A stretch of DNA of 64,000 nucleotides from Parapristionchus giblindavisi (Eukaryota > Nematoda > Chromadorea > Rhabditida > Diplogasteridae), in contig CALSFV010000057.1 of NCBI GenBank assembly GCA_943737045.1, forward strand, positions 434,001-498,000, in the 5' to 3' direction. Under the pieces are notes generated by a model. That model saw only the letters and a program-made list of their open reading frames with translations, was not told where the DNA came from and searched no databases. Positions 22,321 to 33,870 of the stretch are shown here, in pieces. The position numbers and the translations under genes were made by a program. Positions within the stretch are counted from its first letter, which is position 1. The number at the start of each line of letters is the position of its first letter.

Positions 22321-24712
22321 GGCTCGGTAAGACTCGAGCATGGTCCGGACATTCGCGAGGACTTTCGATCTGGGCCTCAATACTTTCATCATAGACACAT
22401 ACCGGGGGGAGACCGATGAAAGTTATAGTGAAAATGCCCTTGGGCTCAAACCCGGCTCACATATGTCGCATAAAATAAAAAATTGAAAAATTCATAACTT
22501 TTCAAGCGTGATAGCTAGCACTTTTATTTCTTTTTATTGGTGAATAACATGTCATGCACTCTTATAAACACAGCTGAACAGCAATATCTTATCGTTTTGA
22601 ATATGTTTTTTCGTGTCTGATTTTCAGATTTTTTTCCTTCTATCCTCGTTGAAGAGATACTGCAAGAAAATTCATAGTGCATATTGTAGCCCTGACGATT
22701 ATGTACATGGTGGTCATATTCCCTTGGCCAGCCAGTTTGTCATAAGCCTCGAGAATTGCAACTGAATGTGAGATATGTGTAAATTGCAAAAATCGAAAAT
22801 TAAATTTCTTGAAATTCGCAAGAGCAAGAGTTAGCTTTATAATGTCATTTTACTCGTAGTGATGCGCGTACATAGGAAAAATATACAAATAGACTCAGAC
22901 TACATTTTTTTAAAATTTAGAAAAATAATTATTTTATTTTTATTTTTTCAACTCCCACATTCAGTCGACCGTCAAGGCAAGTTGATTCATAGGGCGGATG
23001 GTGGCTCTTGCATGTGTGTTTGCAGAAACGACTGCAACGTGAAGAATCGTCGTTTCGCAGATCTCGAATTTATTTTTTTAATTATCAAACTTGAATATTT
23101 ATATGTTTCTTTCACATAAATCGGTTGGAAGGTGGCGTATGGCAACCAAAGCTGTACCATTGTTATCAATAGGAGTGTACTATACTGCACTACAGTAACC
23201 GTCAGGAATCACGAACTAATTTTTTTTCAGTCGACCCATGATTCTCAACCATGACCCCGGGTTCATGGTTGAGAATGGCTGAGGTCGAAAAAATCATGAT
23301 GATCCCAGACCAAATACTATTTGGCATTATATCAATAGTGGGCCAACTTTTATTTTTATGGATACCATTACTCGAATTACCGTAATCTAGCTACCGTATC
23401 CTACAATATTGTGGTGAGATTCTCGGAAAATTCAGGTGCGTGCATTACTATTACGGTAATTCGAGATATGGTATCCATAAAAATAAAAGATGGCCCATTA
23501 TTGATATAATGCCAAATAGCATTTGGTCTGGGATCATCATGAATTTTTCGACCTCAGCCATTCTCAACCATGAACCCGGGGTCATGGTTGAAAATAATGG
23601 GTCGACTGAAAAAAAGATCAGTTCGCGATTCCTGATGATTATGGTATTCAAGTACAGTTCACTCCCACTGATCAAAATGGTACGGCTTTGGTTGCCATAC
23701 GCCACCTTCCAACCGATTTATGTGAAAGAAACATATAAATATTCAAGTTTGATAATTAAAAAAATAAATTCGAGATCTGCGAAACGACGATTCTTCACGT
23801 TGCAGTCGTTTCTGCAAACACACATGCAAGAGCCACCATCCGCCCTATGAATCAACTTGCCTTGACGGTCGACTGAATGTGGGAGTTGAAAAAATAAAAA
23901 CAAAATTATTATTTTTCTAATTTAAAAAAAAATGTAGTCCAAGTCTATTTCTATATTTTTCCTATGTACGCGCATCACTACGAGTAAAATGACATTATAA
24001 AGCTAACTCTTGCTCTTGCGAATTTCAAGAAATTTAATTTTCGATTTTTGCAATTTACACATATCTCACATTCAGTTGCAATTCTCGAGGCTTATGACAA
24101 ACTGGCTGGCCAAGGGAATATGACCACCATGTACATAATCGTCAGGGCTACAATATGCACTATGAATTTTCTTGCAGTATCTCTTCAACGAGGATAGAAG
24201 GAAAAAAATCTGAAAATCAGACACGAAAAAACATATTCAAAACGATATGATATTGCTGTTCAGCTGTGTTTATAAGAGTGCATGACATGTTATTCACCAC
24301 ACAGAGAAAAAATTCCCTAGAAACGTCTCTCTACGGAATTCTTCCCTCATGGGTAAGGGAATTATTCCCTCATAGGGGACGAATTCCCTTATCTATAAGG
24401 GAATAATTCCGTAGAGAGACTTTTCTAGGGAATAATTCCCTCATAGACAAGGGATTTTTCTGTGGGTGCAATAAAAAGAAATAAAAGTCCTAGCTATCAC
24501 GCTTGAAAAGTTATGAATTTTTCAATTTTTTATTTTATGCGACATATGTGAGCCGGGTTTGAGCCCAAGGGCATTTTCACTATAACTTTCATCGGTCTCC
24601 CCCCGGTATGTGTCTATGATGAAAGTATTGAGGCCCAGATCGAAAGTCCTCGCGAATGTCCGGCAGGGGGTCAAAATGCTCGAGTCTTACCGAGCCGGTC
24701 TCTTAAGGGTTA
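22310..24712. mobile_element. 2.4-kb foldback element in the 3' flank of copy 2
   Basis: Outer ends CTTAAGAGACCGGCTCGGTA and the reverse complement. The two arms of about 1.1 kb are almost identical (for example CCGATGAAAGTTATAGTGAA, CAACGAGGATAGAAGG and GCAGTCGTTTCTGCAAACAC), meeting near 23410. A 170-bp MITE is present only in the right arm. The arm frames (for example FLQTHMQEPPSAL) are mirrored and not evidence of a gene. Confidence 0.85.
24302..24474. mobile_element. MITE nested in one arm of the 22310-24712 hairpin
   Basis: Ends CACAGAGAAAAAATTCCCT and AGGGATTTTTCTGTG, with internal AATTCCCT inverted repeats. The uninterrupted sequence ATTCACCAATAAAAAG is preserved in the opposite arm near 22540, so the empty site is visible in the same molecule. 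Confidence 0.8.
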
Positions 24713-24860
24713 TGAATGGTGAAGGGAGCAGAAAAACGAGATCAAGTGACAAAAGAGATATGGAATAGGTGGCACAAGAATTATCCGCTCTATCAAGGTC
24801 GTCTTCTGAGAACATAAACTCACATAAAAATGACTCTTATACTATTACAAAATACAGTTC

Positions 24861-26455
24861 TCAGATCGGACATCGATAGTGCGGCTCAGAGACCTCTTTC
24901 GGATCGACATTACGGTGTAGTCTGGGTCTGGACCAAACAATGTCTTTGTAATACCGCGCGTCTTTGAGCGCTGCAGCCAACTCATTGCGGTACTTTTCAA
25001 TCTCGATTGATTGCGAAGCATTCAGCTTCTTCAATTGAACATAATACTCATCGCCTAGTGCTTTGTACATCAACTTCAGGGCACGTGCACTCAACTTCTT
25101 GTAGTCTATTCCTGCACCTCCTCCATCTCCGCGTATTATCCATTCCATCTTGCAGAACTGGAGCAGCATCCGACCGGCTCCAGGCGGAGGAGACCGATAA
25201 TCGATGCGGCTGTTCGCAGTTGACTTCATCTGAGGGGTTTATACAATTATTTTTTTATATATATATATTGATTCCTTTTGTTTTTTTTCATAGATATATT
25301 GTAATTTCCAGCGGCAAAGCTTGCCCATGTATGGTGTGTGAGTGATCAGTGATGGTCTATCAATATCCCAGACCCTTCAAATGCGCGTGGGTATCTTGAT
25401 TTTGGGTCAAAAACGTGTGTGGGTAACCCGATTTTGAGATAAAAACGCATGTGGATACCCCAAAATCGTGAAAATTCAAGAAAATCGTCAATTTCTGGTC
25501 CAATTTTGCGGGTGGGCACCCATGAAAGGCAAATTTTTGCGGGTGGGTCTATCCCATGGGATAACCATATACCATGTCTGGTTGAGTGGTGAACGCTCGT
25601 ACACAGTACGGACAATTCTCTCCTCCCGTCGTGGGCGAGTGACAACGAACGAATATTTTTTGCCCACAGCCTTTCCTTCCCATGGGGGCCTTCTTAGGTC
25701 GAAAAGTATGTAACAAAGTACTTGAGCCGGATTTTGAGCAAAAATTTCACAAAAAAATCGAAAAACCTGATCGGATTTTGAGCCAGATTTGCCAAAAATC
25801 TAAAAAACTTGACCGGATTTTGAAAATCTATAGCCTAGCTATTCGGCCTATGGGGGCCTTGCGCATAGCCTTGCCTCGCAAAAATTGGAAAATTTCCTTG
25901 GCGCACAGCCTTTCCCCCCAGCATGTCCACCTATGATAACGGTACTGACGTCGTAGCTCACTGTTGTTTGAAGACCAGACCAACGAGAGAACATTAATTT
26001 TTAAGGCACACCCCGAGCTAATCCTACATACATTTTCGATACCCTCGCCGTTTATTTTTGTATAGTATGTCAATTCTCGAAATAGGGTGGGTTGATTCAC
26101 AAAATTCGTAATTTTCGCTTAAAAATCGTCATTTTTTAGCTTCCCTTCGCATCAAATGGCCTGAAATGGGGCTTATATAGTGGTTAAATCCTCGCATTGC
26201 GAGGGTATGGCAATGTATGATTAATTTATGATTATCCTCTCCGCTCTGGCAACTCTCTCTCTCTCTCACTCTCTCTCTCTCTCTCTCTCTCTTCAAATCA
26301 TACATGGGCGCCGACATGGGGGTGCCCCCCTGTAATATTAGGGGTCTTCGAAAATTTGTGGAATGCTCCCTGTAAAAAATGACATTTAGGTGAAATTTTT
26401 GAAAAAAAATGTGAAGGCCCACTGTAAAATTAACCATTTTAGATTTTAAAAAAAG

Positions 26456-26487
<32 letters not shown>

Positions 26488-29400
26488 GAATCGAGCTCCA
26501 GGTACCCCGCCCATGTATGCTTCAAATGCATCGCTACATTTGCCTTACGCGCCTCCACCGTAACGGGTAACATGCTACATTTCGCTACGTATACGTCGGC
26601 ATAAATTTTGGAATGTAGTGGGTCTGGAACACCGTGCTGGGCCATAATTAGCGCAAAAGGTTATGGTAGCCAACTATTATTCATCGATAATTACGGTAAC
26701 TTCTACCGTATACAAATCTTATGATCTACACATCAATATAGAAGATTGCAAAATCGATAATTCAATAATAAACATACATGGGCGGGGTAGCTGGAGCTCG
26801 ATTCTACAGGGGGCATCCGAACGAAAAATGGTTAATTTTACAGGGGGTTTTCACCTTTTTTCCAAAAAATTCACATAAAAGTCATATTTTACAGGGGGCA
26901 TTCCACAAATTTTCGAAAAGCCCCGATTTTACAGGGGGCACCCCCATGTATGATAATAAACCTCACATTGAGCATCATTATTTCTTCCCGTGTAAAGTGT
27001 CTCTCACACCATCGTACGTCCTGTCCATTACGTTGTCGATTCCGACATTCTTCCAGTAGCAACCGCGTCTTCTCGCCGTCCAATCCAAGTCTGGCCACCC
27101 AATCTTCTTGATGAGCCCTCTTTGTCCGCCTAGGAAAACACACGGTGTGCGCGCTCATCTCCTTGCAAACGATGCATCGTTTCCGCTGATTGGTTCGCAT
27201 AGCCGACGACTGAAATAAAAGACGTAAAATACACTGTCAAAGGCCAATCACAAATGGTTTATCTTCAAAATTATCCAAAAAATGACTGGAAATAATTCAC
27301 ACGGGGTAAATTAGGTAGGTAATTTTAATTTTAAAATTATTATTCATTATGAAGAAATCGCTCATTAGAAAAAGGAAAAAAAGGCACATAGTTTTTCTTA
27401 AGCGAGAGCGTTCATTGAAAGCAGGAAAAGCCAAAAATAGATATTCTAGGTTAATCGTCTGCGCTCTCTCACTTTCGCGTATTGTCCCTTCATTTCGCTC
27501 AACATCTTTAGCACTCTTGCAACAGCGAACTTACAGTAGTGGCAGTGATAGACCGAGTATCCTCTATCGCATCGATTAAGTCGTACTTGCGTCCAGGATG
27601 ATATGTAGGCAACGTTGTCTCGCTAGCCCTCCGCTTTCTGGAGGCGGGCATCATATTCTCCAGAATGGGCGGTGATGAAGATGAAGATGATGATGCTATA
27701 TCGATCGGGGAGATACCCACCATGTCATCGTCCATGGCCTCCTTAACACTCAACAATGGCAGGCAAATTACAGTAACATCTAAACTCATTACAGTAAACT
27801 CAACGCTTATTACAGTAACCTCTCAACCGTCAAATTTGAAACATTACAGTAACCCCTCGCTCTTAGAATTACAATAATAAATTTGAAAAAAATGACTGAT
27901 GCTTACTATGAATTGGTCAATATCATCAAGTTCTTCTTTCTTCACTGCATCCGAGACATCCTTCGTGAACAATGAAAGTTCATCGCTACTTGACTGAAAG
28001 TGACTCTTAAAACAAAAATCAGTCTAAAAGTTAATTGGATTGTCTTTATGTTGAGACTAGATCTATCCATCAACTTCGGCAAACCGATTGACTGTCAATC
28101 GTAACGTCATAACCAGATACGGAGGGAATTCCCAAAATTCTTCTACCTATGCTTGTGACGTCACATTTTAACGGTTGGCCATCGATACCAATGTTGAATG
28201 CACAGTATTTTTGTACCCAATATTGATTTTTCTTTTGTAAGCCAGATAGAGGAGATAGCACTTGGAATGAGGTTGTTTTCAATAAGATCTCGTTCTGGCT
28301 TTCGCTTTTGTCAGTTTCTGAATGAATATGCAGTTCAGCATGAATATCTTACCGTAGCTTTCACATCCACAGGTTCTTCGATCTTCACCTGAGTTGTCCA
28401 CTCGTATGTGTGCTGCGGAACCGCATCGAGAAACGATTCTGAATGACCCTGCAGTGAGTCATGTCAATAACGGATTTTGCCTGAACTATAAATATCTTTT
28501 AATTGAGCCAGATTATAGATATTCCTGATTTGGTCTAATAACAAAAGTATCGCAGTCAGTTCAGTTTAGGATTAGAAAGATTCACGTGACGAAAATACTT
28601 ACGTTTGAATCACGAGAAGTTGATGCTACGGCATCATCACCTTCGTATTTTGATGATTCGAAGCTGAGGAAAGGCGAGTATAGCGAGAACTGAAAAAAAA
28701 AAGATATCAGAACTTGTTTTAGCATTTTTCATTGTCAATTTCGATAAGTAAAGACAGTCACCCCATCAATATCCTCATCTGAAAGATCCTCAAAGGCTTC
28801 ACAGAAAGTGGCGTAGGTCATAGCCATACGAATGAGTGCACGCTGCAAATAGATCATTTCTTCACAATTCGATTGTGGTTTCAAACGATTTATCGAAATT
28901 TCCTGCTGGCGACCAAACTTCGGTGACCTATTACAACAAACACCGGGAACAGTAACACTTACTTCATTAGGATTCGTGGTGTTAGATCGATGTCTGAGAA
29001 ATCTGCGTAGATCAGCGGTGGCAGAATTCAGCAAGCACTGGAAGAAACTATTTTATTTAATCGAAAGTACATTGATAAATGTAAATCGTTGGGTCAAACA
29101 GAAATGGAATCAATAAGGTCGATTATATTCAAACAATATTTTTGCCAAAAGCACGAACCGAAGAATTTGGTCGATTAAATCGAGATCGGTTGAGAGAGGC
29201 AATGTTGTACATCAATTTAACAAGTTGATCTTCGAACATAGCCTGTAATGTATCGTTGTTACATTTGCCTAACGTGCGTACGCCGTAACGGCGGAGAGGG
29301 TTACGGCGTAAACACGGGGGCAAATATCACGCCTGTCACGAGAGAATCGAGCTAAAATGGAAATTCTTCGGAATGGAGCGAAAATCATGAAATGAGTTTA

Positions 29401-30003
29401 CATCAGTTTTCTAGGCATGCACTACCATCCCCCAAAGTCCCATTGTGTAAATATCATTCTACACCGGGTCGGTCATCCGGGAACCCAACTTTGAATTCAA
29501 ATATCTCGGTTCAGATGCATTTCTGTGAAAAACTTCCACGAGGGTAACCCCGCTATTTTTCCGAACTCTATCGATCTAAACAAACTAGCTAGCTAGTTAG
29601 CTCGATTCTCTCGTGACAGGCCTGATATTACGATGCATAATAAGTGTGGAAGTGAAGGATTGTTACTAAGGAATCACTAAAAGATAAGACATCTAATCAT
29701 ATCATTATATCAATATTAATTATATATCATATATAGATATCAAGTCATTAATTGATTCAATGATTCATCTATCCATGACTGCAGTCTGCGTGTAGAGCAG
29801 TCCTGCCCATAGAAAAATGGAATGCTAAAAAATGCTAAGCATGGAATAAGCAAGCGAAATAAAGCGACTGTCAAAAGTAGTAGATGCATCTACAGTAGTA
29901 AATAAATACTCACAAATTCATACAGAGCAGTTCCGACAAACATCGAATAATTCGACGAATCTTGATCAATCTCGCAATTCCTTAGGGTATGATGCATCGC
30001 CAT
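24861..30003 (-). CDS. Modular family copy 2: N-terminal region, THAP zinc finger, coiled-coil tail
   Basis: Ten exons, read downwards: 30003-29914, 29242-29159, 29037-28963, 28842-28762, 28689-28603, 28448-28353, 28005-27907, 27741-27535, 27209-26967 and 25229-24861 (TAG); 476 residues, every border phase 0, no stop inside. Starts MAMHHTLRNCEIDQD; exon 6 has VKIEEPVDV and exon 7 VKKEELDDID. Exon 9 is a THAP-type C2CH finger: CIVC at exon residues 12-15, CFP at 24-26, W37, and C68-ERHF, the order C-x2-C ... W ... C-x2-H-F that binds zinc and DNA in THAP proteins; the AVPTIF box is not seen. Exon 10 keeps one 14-residue coiled-coil unit and ends WSRPRLHRNVDPKEVSEP. Likely a nuclear DNA-binding regulator by inference. 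Confidence 0.78.
25345..25640. repeat. MITE-like repeat with CGCGTGGGTA / TTTTGGGTCAAAA words
   Basis: Alternating units such as GCGCGTGGGTATC, CGATTTTGAGATAAAAACGC and GCGGGTGGGCACCC. No gene seen. In the last intron of copy 2. Confidence 0.4.
25645..25940. mobile_element. Compound of CATAGGTGGGC- and CATAGGTCGAA-family MITEs
   Basis: The outer part has AACGAATATTTTTTGCCCAC and AGCCTTTCCCCCCAGC..TCCACCTATG. Inside lies TTAGGTCGAAAAGTATGTAA ... CTAGCTATTCGGCCTATG, a member of the other family, so one has inserted into the other. Confidence 0.6.
25995..26292. mobile_element. AGGCACACCCC MITE split by a CATACATTTTC MITE and a CT repeat
   Basis: TTTTTAAGGCACACCCCGAGC at the left is continued at 26230 by CCTCTCCGCTCTGGC. 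The inserted element runs 26027-26219 (CATACATTTTCGATACCCTC ... CAATGTATG). A (CT)n run of about 45 bp ends the block. Confidence 0.6.
26299..26519. mobile_element. CATACATGGGCG-family MITE, 8-bp TSD
   Basis: Ends CATACATGGGCGCCGACATG and CCCGCCCATGTATG; perfect duplication CTTCAAAT (26291-26298, 26520-26527). The interior repeats GCCCACTGTAAAATTAACC-type units. Confidence 0.85.
26773..26952. mobile_element. CATACATGGGCG-family MITE beside the THAP exon donor
   Basis: Ends CATACATGGGCGGGGTAGCT and CACCCCCATGTATG; perfect duplication ATAATAAA (26765-26772, 26953-26960). The right duplication touches the donor GTGAGG (26966-26961) of the THAP exon. Units of TTTTACAGGGGG repeat inside. Confidence 0.9.
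29332..29620. mobile_element. TIR element in intron 1 of copy 2
   Basis: Inverted ends CCTGTCACGAGAGAATCGAG and the reverse complement. The flanking piece 29255-29331 has CGTTACATTTGCC and inverted CGCCGTAACG words also found near 26530 and 59150. Confidence 0.65.
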
Positions 30004-30485
30004 ATTACAATCGGGTCCTAAACTGCAACCGGCGGAGTAAGTAATACAATAATGCAAGCAATAGAAAATAACACGAAAATGTTCAAACGACCCGCCGTAA
30101 TTACTGCATTTAGCGGTTTATTCGTACCAAGAAATAAACATTCGGTTCAAGGAGTGAATAGGTCAAATTTATGATTTGTCGTTGAATTCTCCTGCTCAGG
30201 CAAATCTTTTTGAATCTAATCAGAACAGCTCTGCTTTTTGAATCTAATCAGACGATTTTTTAAATCGAATCAGAATCTAATTAGATTAAAAGCATTCTTT
30301 CAGCTTTTTGAATCTAATTTGAATATAATTAGATTCAATATATTCCTTGCGCGCCATTGGTGTTGACGTCTTTCAATCGCGCCAGCACCAGTGGCGCGCA
30401 AGAATAAAATTTTAATTTTTATGTAGTTTATTGATGTTTTACGTGCTGTTAACAATTCTGTCATATTAAAAAGCTGTTTAGAGGT

Positions 30486-31117
30486 ATGCGTCGGGTTCGT
30501 ATTACGAACAAGGACATTCTTGATCATGTCCGAAGGATGAGCAGACGTTCGAAGAGTGAGAAGGTGGGAAATTCTGAAGAAGGTGAGGGTTTTCCCTGTT
30601 GATTGCGTTCTTTTATTGCTTGAGATGACAAATGATCTTTAGGTCCATTCAACACCGAGCATAATGTTGATGATGAAGTAGTTGCAGGTTGTAGTGATGA
30701 ACTAGGTCAGTTTTATGAGATATATTAATTTTTCTTCTAAATTAAGCTATCGTAAAGTTAGGTGTCGGGTTATATGGTTCATTTTTTTGTTTTTTTTTAA
30801 ATTGTGGGGACCTGTTTTCTATATTACGAATGGCAGCATATGAAATGACAATTTTTGTAGTCGAGTAATTGAGAGATCATTAAATTAGAAAAATTATATT
30901 TAACTGAATCTATATTTAACTGTATTGCCCGAAATGACCACGCAGTCAGGAAAATGCTCACTCAAATTGAGCAATGCCTGATACTTTAAATTCAATAAGT
31001 AAATTTGAGGTACTTTTTTGCTTTCAGGCGAGGAATATGGCGAGGAGGAGGATAATGAGGATGATAGTCAGACGGAGATTGTGGATGAGCCAACGACATG
31101 TAAATCTTATGGTACAA
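30486..31117 (+). CDS. Small spliced gene inside the 3.47-kb element, basic then acidic
   Basis: Exons 30486-30582, 30643-30705 and 31028-31117 connect with phase 1 at each border. The product begins MRRVRITNKDILDHVRRMS with a basic region RRSKSEK, then turns strongly acidic (NVDDEVVAGCSDEL, EEYGEEEDNEDDSQTE). No domain recognised; the end is not clear because later exons may lie in the cassette array. It could be element-encoded or a captured host fragment. Confidence 0.5.
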
Positions 31118-31406
31118 GTACGTTTTTAATAAATAATTTATCAGAAATCATATTGTTAATCGTATTGTTTCCTATTGGTCTATTGTTGTTTAAATTCTAT
31201 TGCTTGGCGCCGTTTTCTTGAATCAACAGTGGCGAAAGACAGTTTATCTCCAGTTTTTTAAAAGTTCCTTTGTGTTCGTTATGACACTGAACTGATCATA
31301 CGTAGGCGGACTTGTCGGTAGCGGACTCAAGACAGCTAACAATTGTGATATTGATGCTACTACAGTATCTCTCCATTTCGGAAGACACTTGGGTTGGAAC
31401 CGTAAC

Positions 31407-31567
31407 CATACGTGGGCACCACTGCCGCTAGCGGCAATACACCCCCGATTTTTGGCACCCGACCCCCGATTTTTGACAAAAATCACTCAAAATGACGTAT
31501 AAATGCTCCATTTTTTGCTTCCAACCCCCCGATTTTCATTTCCAGCGGCAATGCCCTCCCACATATG
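31407..31567. mobile_element. CATACGTGGGC-family MITE, 8-bp TSD
   Basis: Ends CATACGTGGGCACCACTGCC and CCCTCCCACATATG; perfect duplication ACCGTAAC (31399-31406, 31568-31575). The interior has CACCCCCGATTTTTGGCACC units. Sister copy at 63571. Confidence 0.9.
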
Positions 31568-31594
31568 ACCGTAACCAATGATTTTTCATTAAAG

Positions 31595-33046
31595 ATGGGT
31601 CAGTTCTGTGGAACCCGAGACGGGGCGGAGAAGACGCTAGGAGAGGCCCGAAGAGGTAAGATATAGTAGTTCGGTAATGGTATGATAGGTAGATACCGAG
31701 ATCAGATTGTGTCTCAACCGTAACCATATGTGGGAGCGTGAAAACGAATTATTTTTGCACACAGCCTTGCCCCTTCTCTTGCGGGGCCTTGCGCATAGCC
31801 TTGCCTCGCAAAAATTGAAAAATTTCCAAACAAATCTGCAAAAAAATGGCCATGCGCACAGCCTTTCCCCCCAGCGAGCCCACCTAACTAATAATTTTTC
31901 ATTGCAGATGGGTCATTTCCCCCGAGTGGGACCCGAGATTGGGTGGAGAATGCACAAGAATAGACCAGAAGGGGTGAGAGATGGTATTTGATCGATACGT
32001 AGCTGTCAATATCGGATTGGGTTGGAACCATAACCAATGATTTTTCGTTTCAGATTGGCCCTGGTCCCCCGAGAGGGAAACGAGATGGGCGGAGAGGGAG
32101 CCCCGGTTACTGTAGAAATTGTGAATGAATGAGTACCACTAGTACAGTACGGCAAGCTCATTCACTAGCAATTTCTGCAGTTAACCGTGGAAGCAACCTC
32201 TCCCTTGGACGCGGCTGAGAAGACGCCATGAGAGGCCGAACCAGGTGAGATATAGTACATACATTTTCATATCCTCACACATACATTTTCATACACTCGC
32301 AATGCGAGGATTGACCCACTATATAAGTCCCATTTTGGCCCACTTGATGCGAAACGAAGCTAAAAATGACCATTTTTAAGCGAAAAATAGCGAATTTTCT
32401 GAATCAACTCACCCTTTTTCGAGAATCGACCCACTATCTATAAATAAACGGCGAGGGCACCGAAAATGTGTGATCCTCACAGCGTGAGGATTGACCCACT
32501 ATATAAGAGTCATTTTTTTATGTGAAACATTACAATGTAAACGAAAAATAACGATTTACCACTATATTTCGAAATTCGACCCACTATATAAAACAATCCG
32601 TTGAGGGCGCCGAAAATGGGTGATATAGTAATTCGGTATTGGTCCGATAGGTAACAAACGATATCAGACTGGGTTGGAACCATAACCAATGATTTTTCAT
32701 TACAGATTGGCCCCTGGATCCCCCGAGAGGGATAAGAAGCGGGGAGGGAGCCCCGGTTACTGTAGAAGTTGCGAATGAATGAGTACCACTAGTACAGTAC
32801 GGCAAGCTCATTCACTAGTAATTTCTGCAGTTAACCGTGGAAGCAACCTCTCGCCGGGACGCGGCTGAGCAGACGCCATGAGAGGCCCAAAGGTGAGATA
32901 TAGTAGTTCGGTATTGGTCTAATAGTAGCAACCGAGATCAGATTGGGTCAGAACCGTAACTCATGATTTTTTATTACAGATGGGTCAGTTCCCCCGTGTG
33001 GGTCCCGAGACGGACGAAGAAAACGCTAGGAAAGGCCAGAAGAGGT
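31595..33046 (+). repeat. Tandem array of exon-like cassettes
   Basis: Five cassettes share TAACCAATGATTTTTCATTA, an acceptor, ATGGGTCAGTTCCCCC or ATTGGCCCCTGG, CCCGAGACGG, ACGCTAGGAGAGGCC and a donor GTAAGATATAGTA or GTGAGATATAGTA. Starts are at 31595, 31908, 32054, about 32706 and about 32981. The last one can read MGQFPRVGPETDEE. Two carry an internal inverted repeat (GGTTACTGTAGAA ... TTCTGCAGTTAACC). A CATAGGTGGGC MITE (31725-31888) and a CATACATTTTC composite lie between them. Confidence 0.65.
32258..32622. mobile_element. Composite CATACATTTTC-family MITE, 8-bp TSD
   Basis: Perfect duplication ATATAGTA (32250-32257, 32623-32630) around two head-to-tail family members. TTGACCCACTATATAAG occurs twice inside. 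Confidence 0.8.
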
Positions 33047-33289
33047 AAGAGAACCACTTTCACTATCACAAGCTTTTACATTATCATTGCAGTCCGGCAA
33101 GCACTACTTCGTTAGTGAGGAGCAAGCCGCGTCGATGAGAAGAATATTGCCATTTTATTTGTTTAATTGTTTATTTAATTCGTTTGTTCATCAGTTTAAA
33201 CATGTTTTTTGTGTTGATGGCCATTAGAGGTTACTGTATGCATTGCGATTGTTGAAGTACCATTTTTACAATATGGCAAGCTGAAACAG

Positions 33290-33490
33290 TCGTAATGGAT
33301 ATGGTGAACCGAGGGACACCCAGGATCCTGGGCCTTCTCATATTATCCGCGGGCGAATGCCCACACATTCACGGTCGAACCCCGGGCGATCGGCGGTCGA
33401 TCACCCGTCGATTCGTGGGCGCCCGAGAGGGCCCTTCCGGGCGTCCGCGAATCGACGGGAAATCACCCGAATATCGTCCGACGATCGCCA
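33290..33490. repeat. GC-rich inverted repeat block
   Basis: GGGCGCCCGAGAGGGCCC, CGGGCGATCGGCGGTCGATC and similar words form nested palindromes, much richer in GC than the surroundings. Part of the 3.47-kb element. Confidence 0.5.
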
Positions 33491-33819
33491 GTTCAAAAAC
33501 GGGATTAAAAGCTGAACCAAAACTGAGAAACCTTTTGAATCTAATCATAGCGTTTTTTGAATCGAATATGAGCGTCGTTTGAATCTAATTTAGCCCTGGT
33601 TCCTTCTAAAATTGCTCGAATTAGATTCAAAAATTGTTCCAATTAGATTCAAAAAGATTCCCCTGAGTGTGTTAGCAATTGTTCCCCACACGGCCCGGTT
33701 AACCTTTGCATGTTTCTTTTTTTTTAATGTAAAGCTAACAATTCTCATGGATATACAATTTAGAATTCAATTTTGACGAATATTGCTATTTATTGTGTTG
33801 TTTCTCCTGACTGCATTGC

Positions 33820-33870
33820 TGTATTACTTACAGAATCGGCTGGTTGCAGCCGTCAGGAGCCGAGTGTCAC
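33820..33870 (+). promoter_or_regulatory. Acceptor-like TTACTTACAG before the copy 3 start codon
   Basis: A strong acceptor signal about 37 bases before the ATG is conserved in copies 1, 3 and 5. In nematodes such a site is either a 5' UTR intron end or a spliced-leader trans-splice site; sequence alone cannot tell which. Confidence 0.4.

Larger units (their letters stand above)
30195..33667. mobile_element. 3.47-kb insertion between head-to-head copies 2 and 3, carrying a gene
   Basis: Inverted ends CTCAGGCAAATCTTTTTGAA and AAAAAGATTCCCCTGAG, followed inwards by many TTTTGAATCTAATTAGATTC palindromes. The empty site is visible between copies 5 and 6 (GCTAACACAGGAGAATTC near 61815), so the insertion is exact with a 2-bp duplication TG. 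MITEs at 37723 and 43663 have similar CTCTGG ends with 2-bp flanks. It holds a small spliced gene (30486-31117), exon-like cassettes (31595-33046) and several nested MITEs. Confidence 0.75.

Noticed and set aside
22859..23903. Mirrored ORFs with FLQTHMQEPPSAL on both strands
   Set aside because: Arms of the palindrome read in opposite directions; no domain and no splice context.
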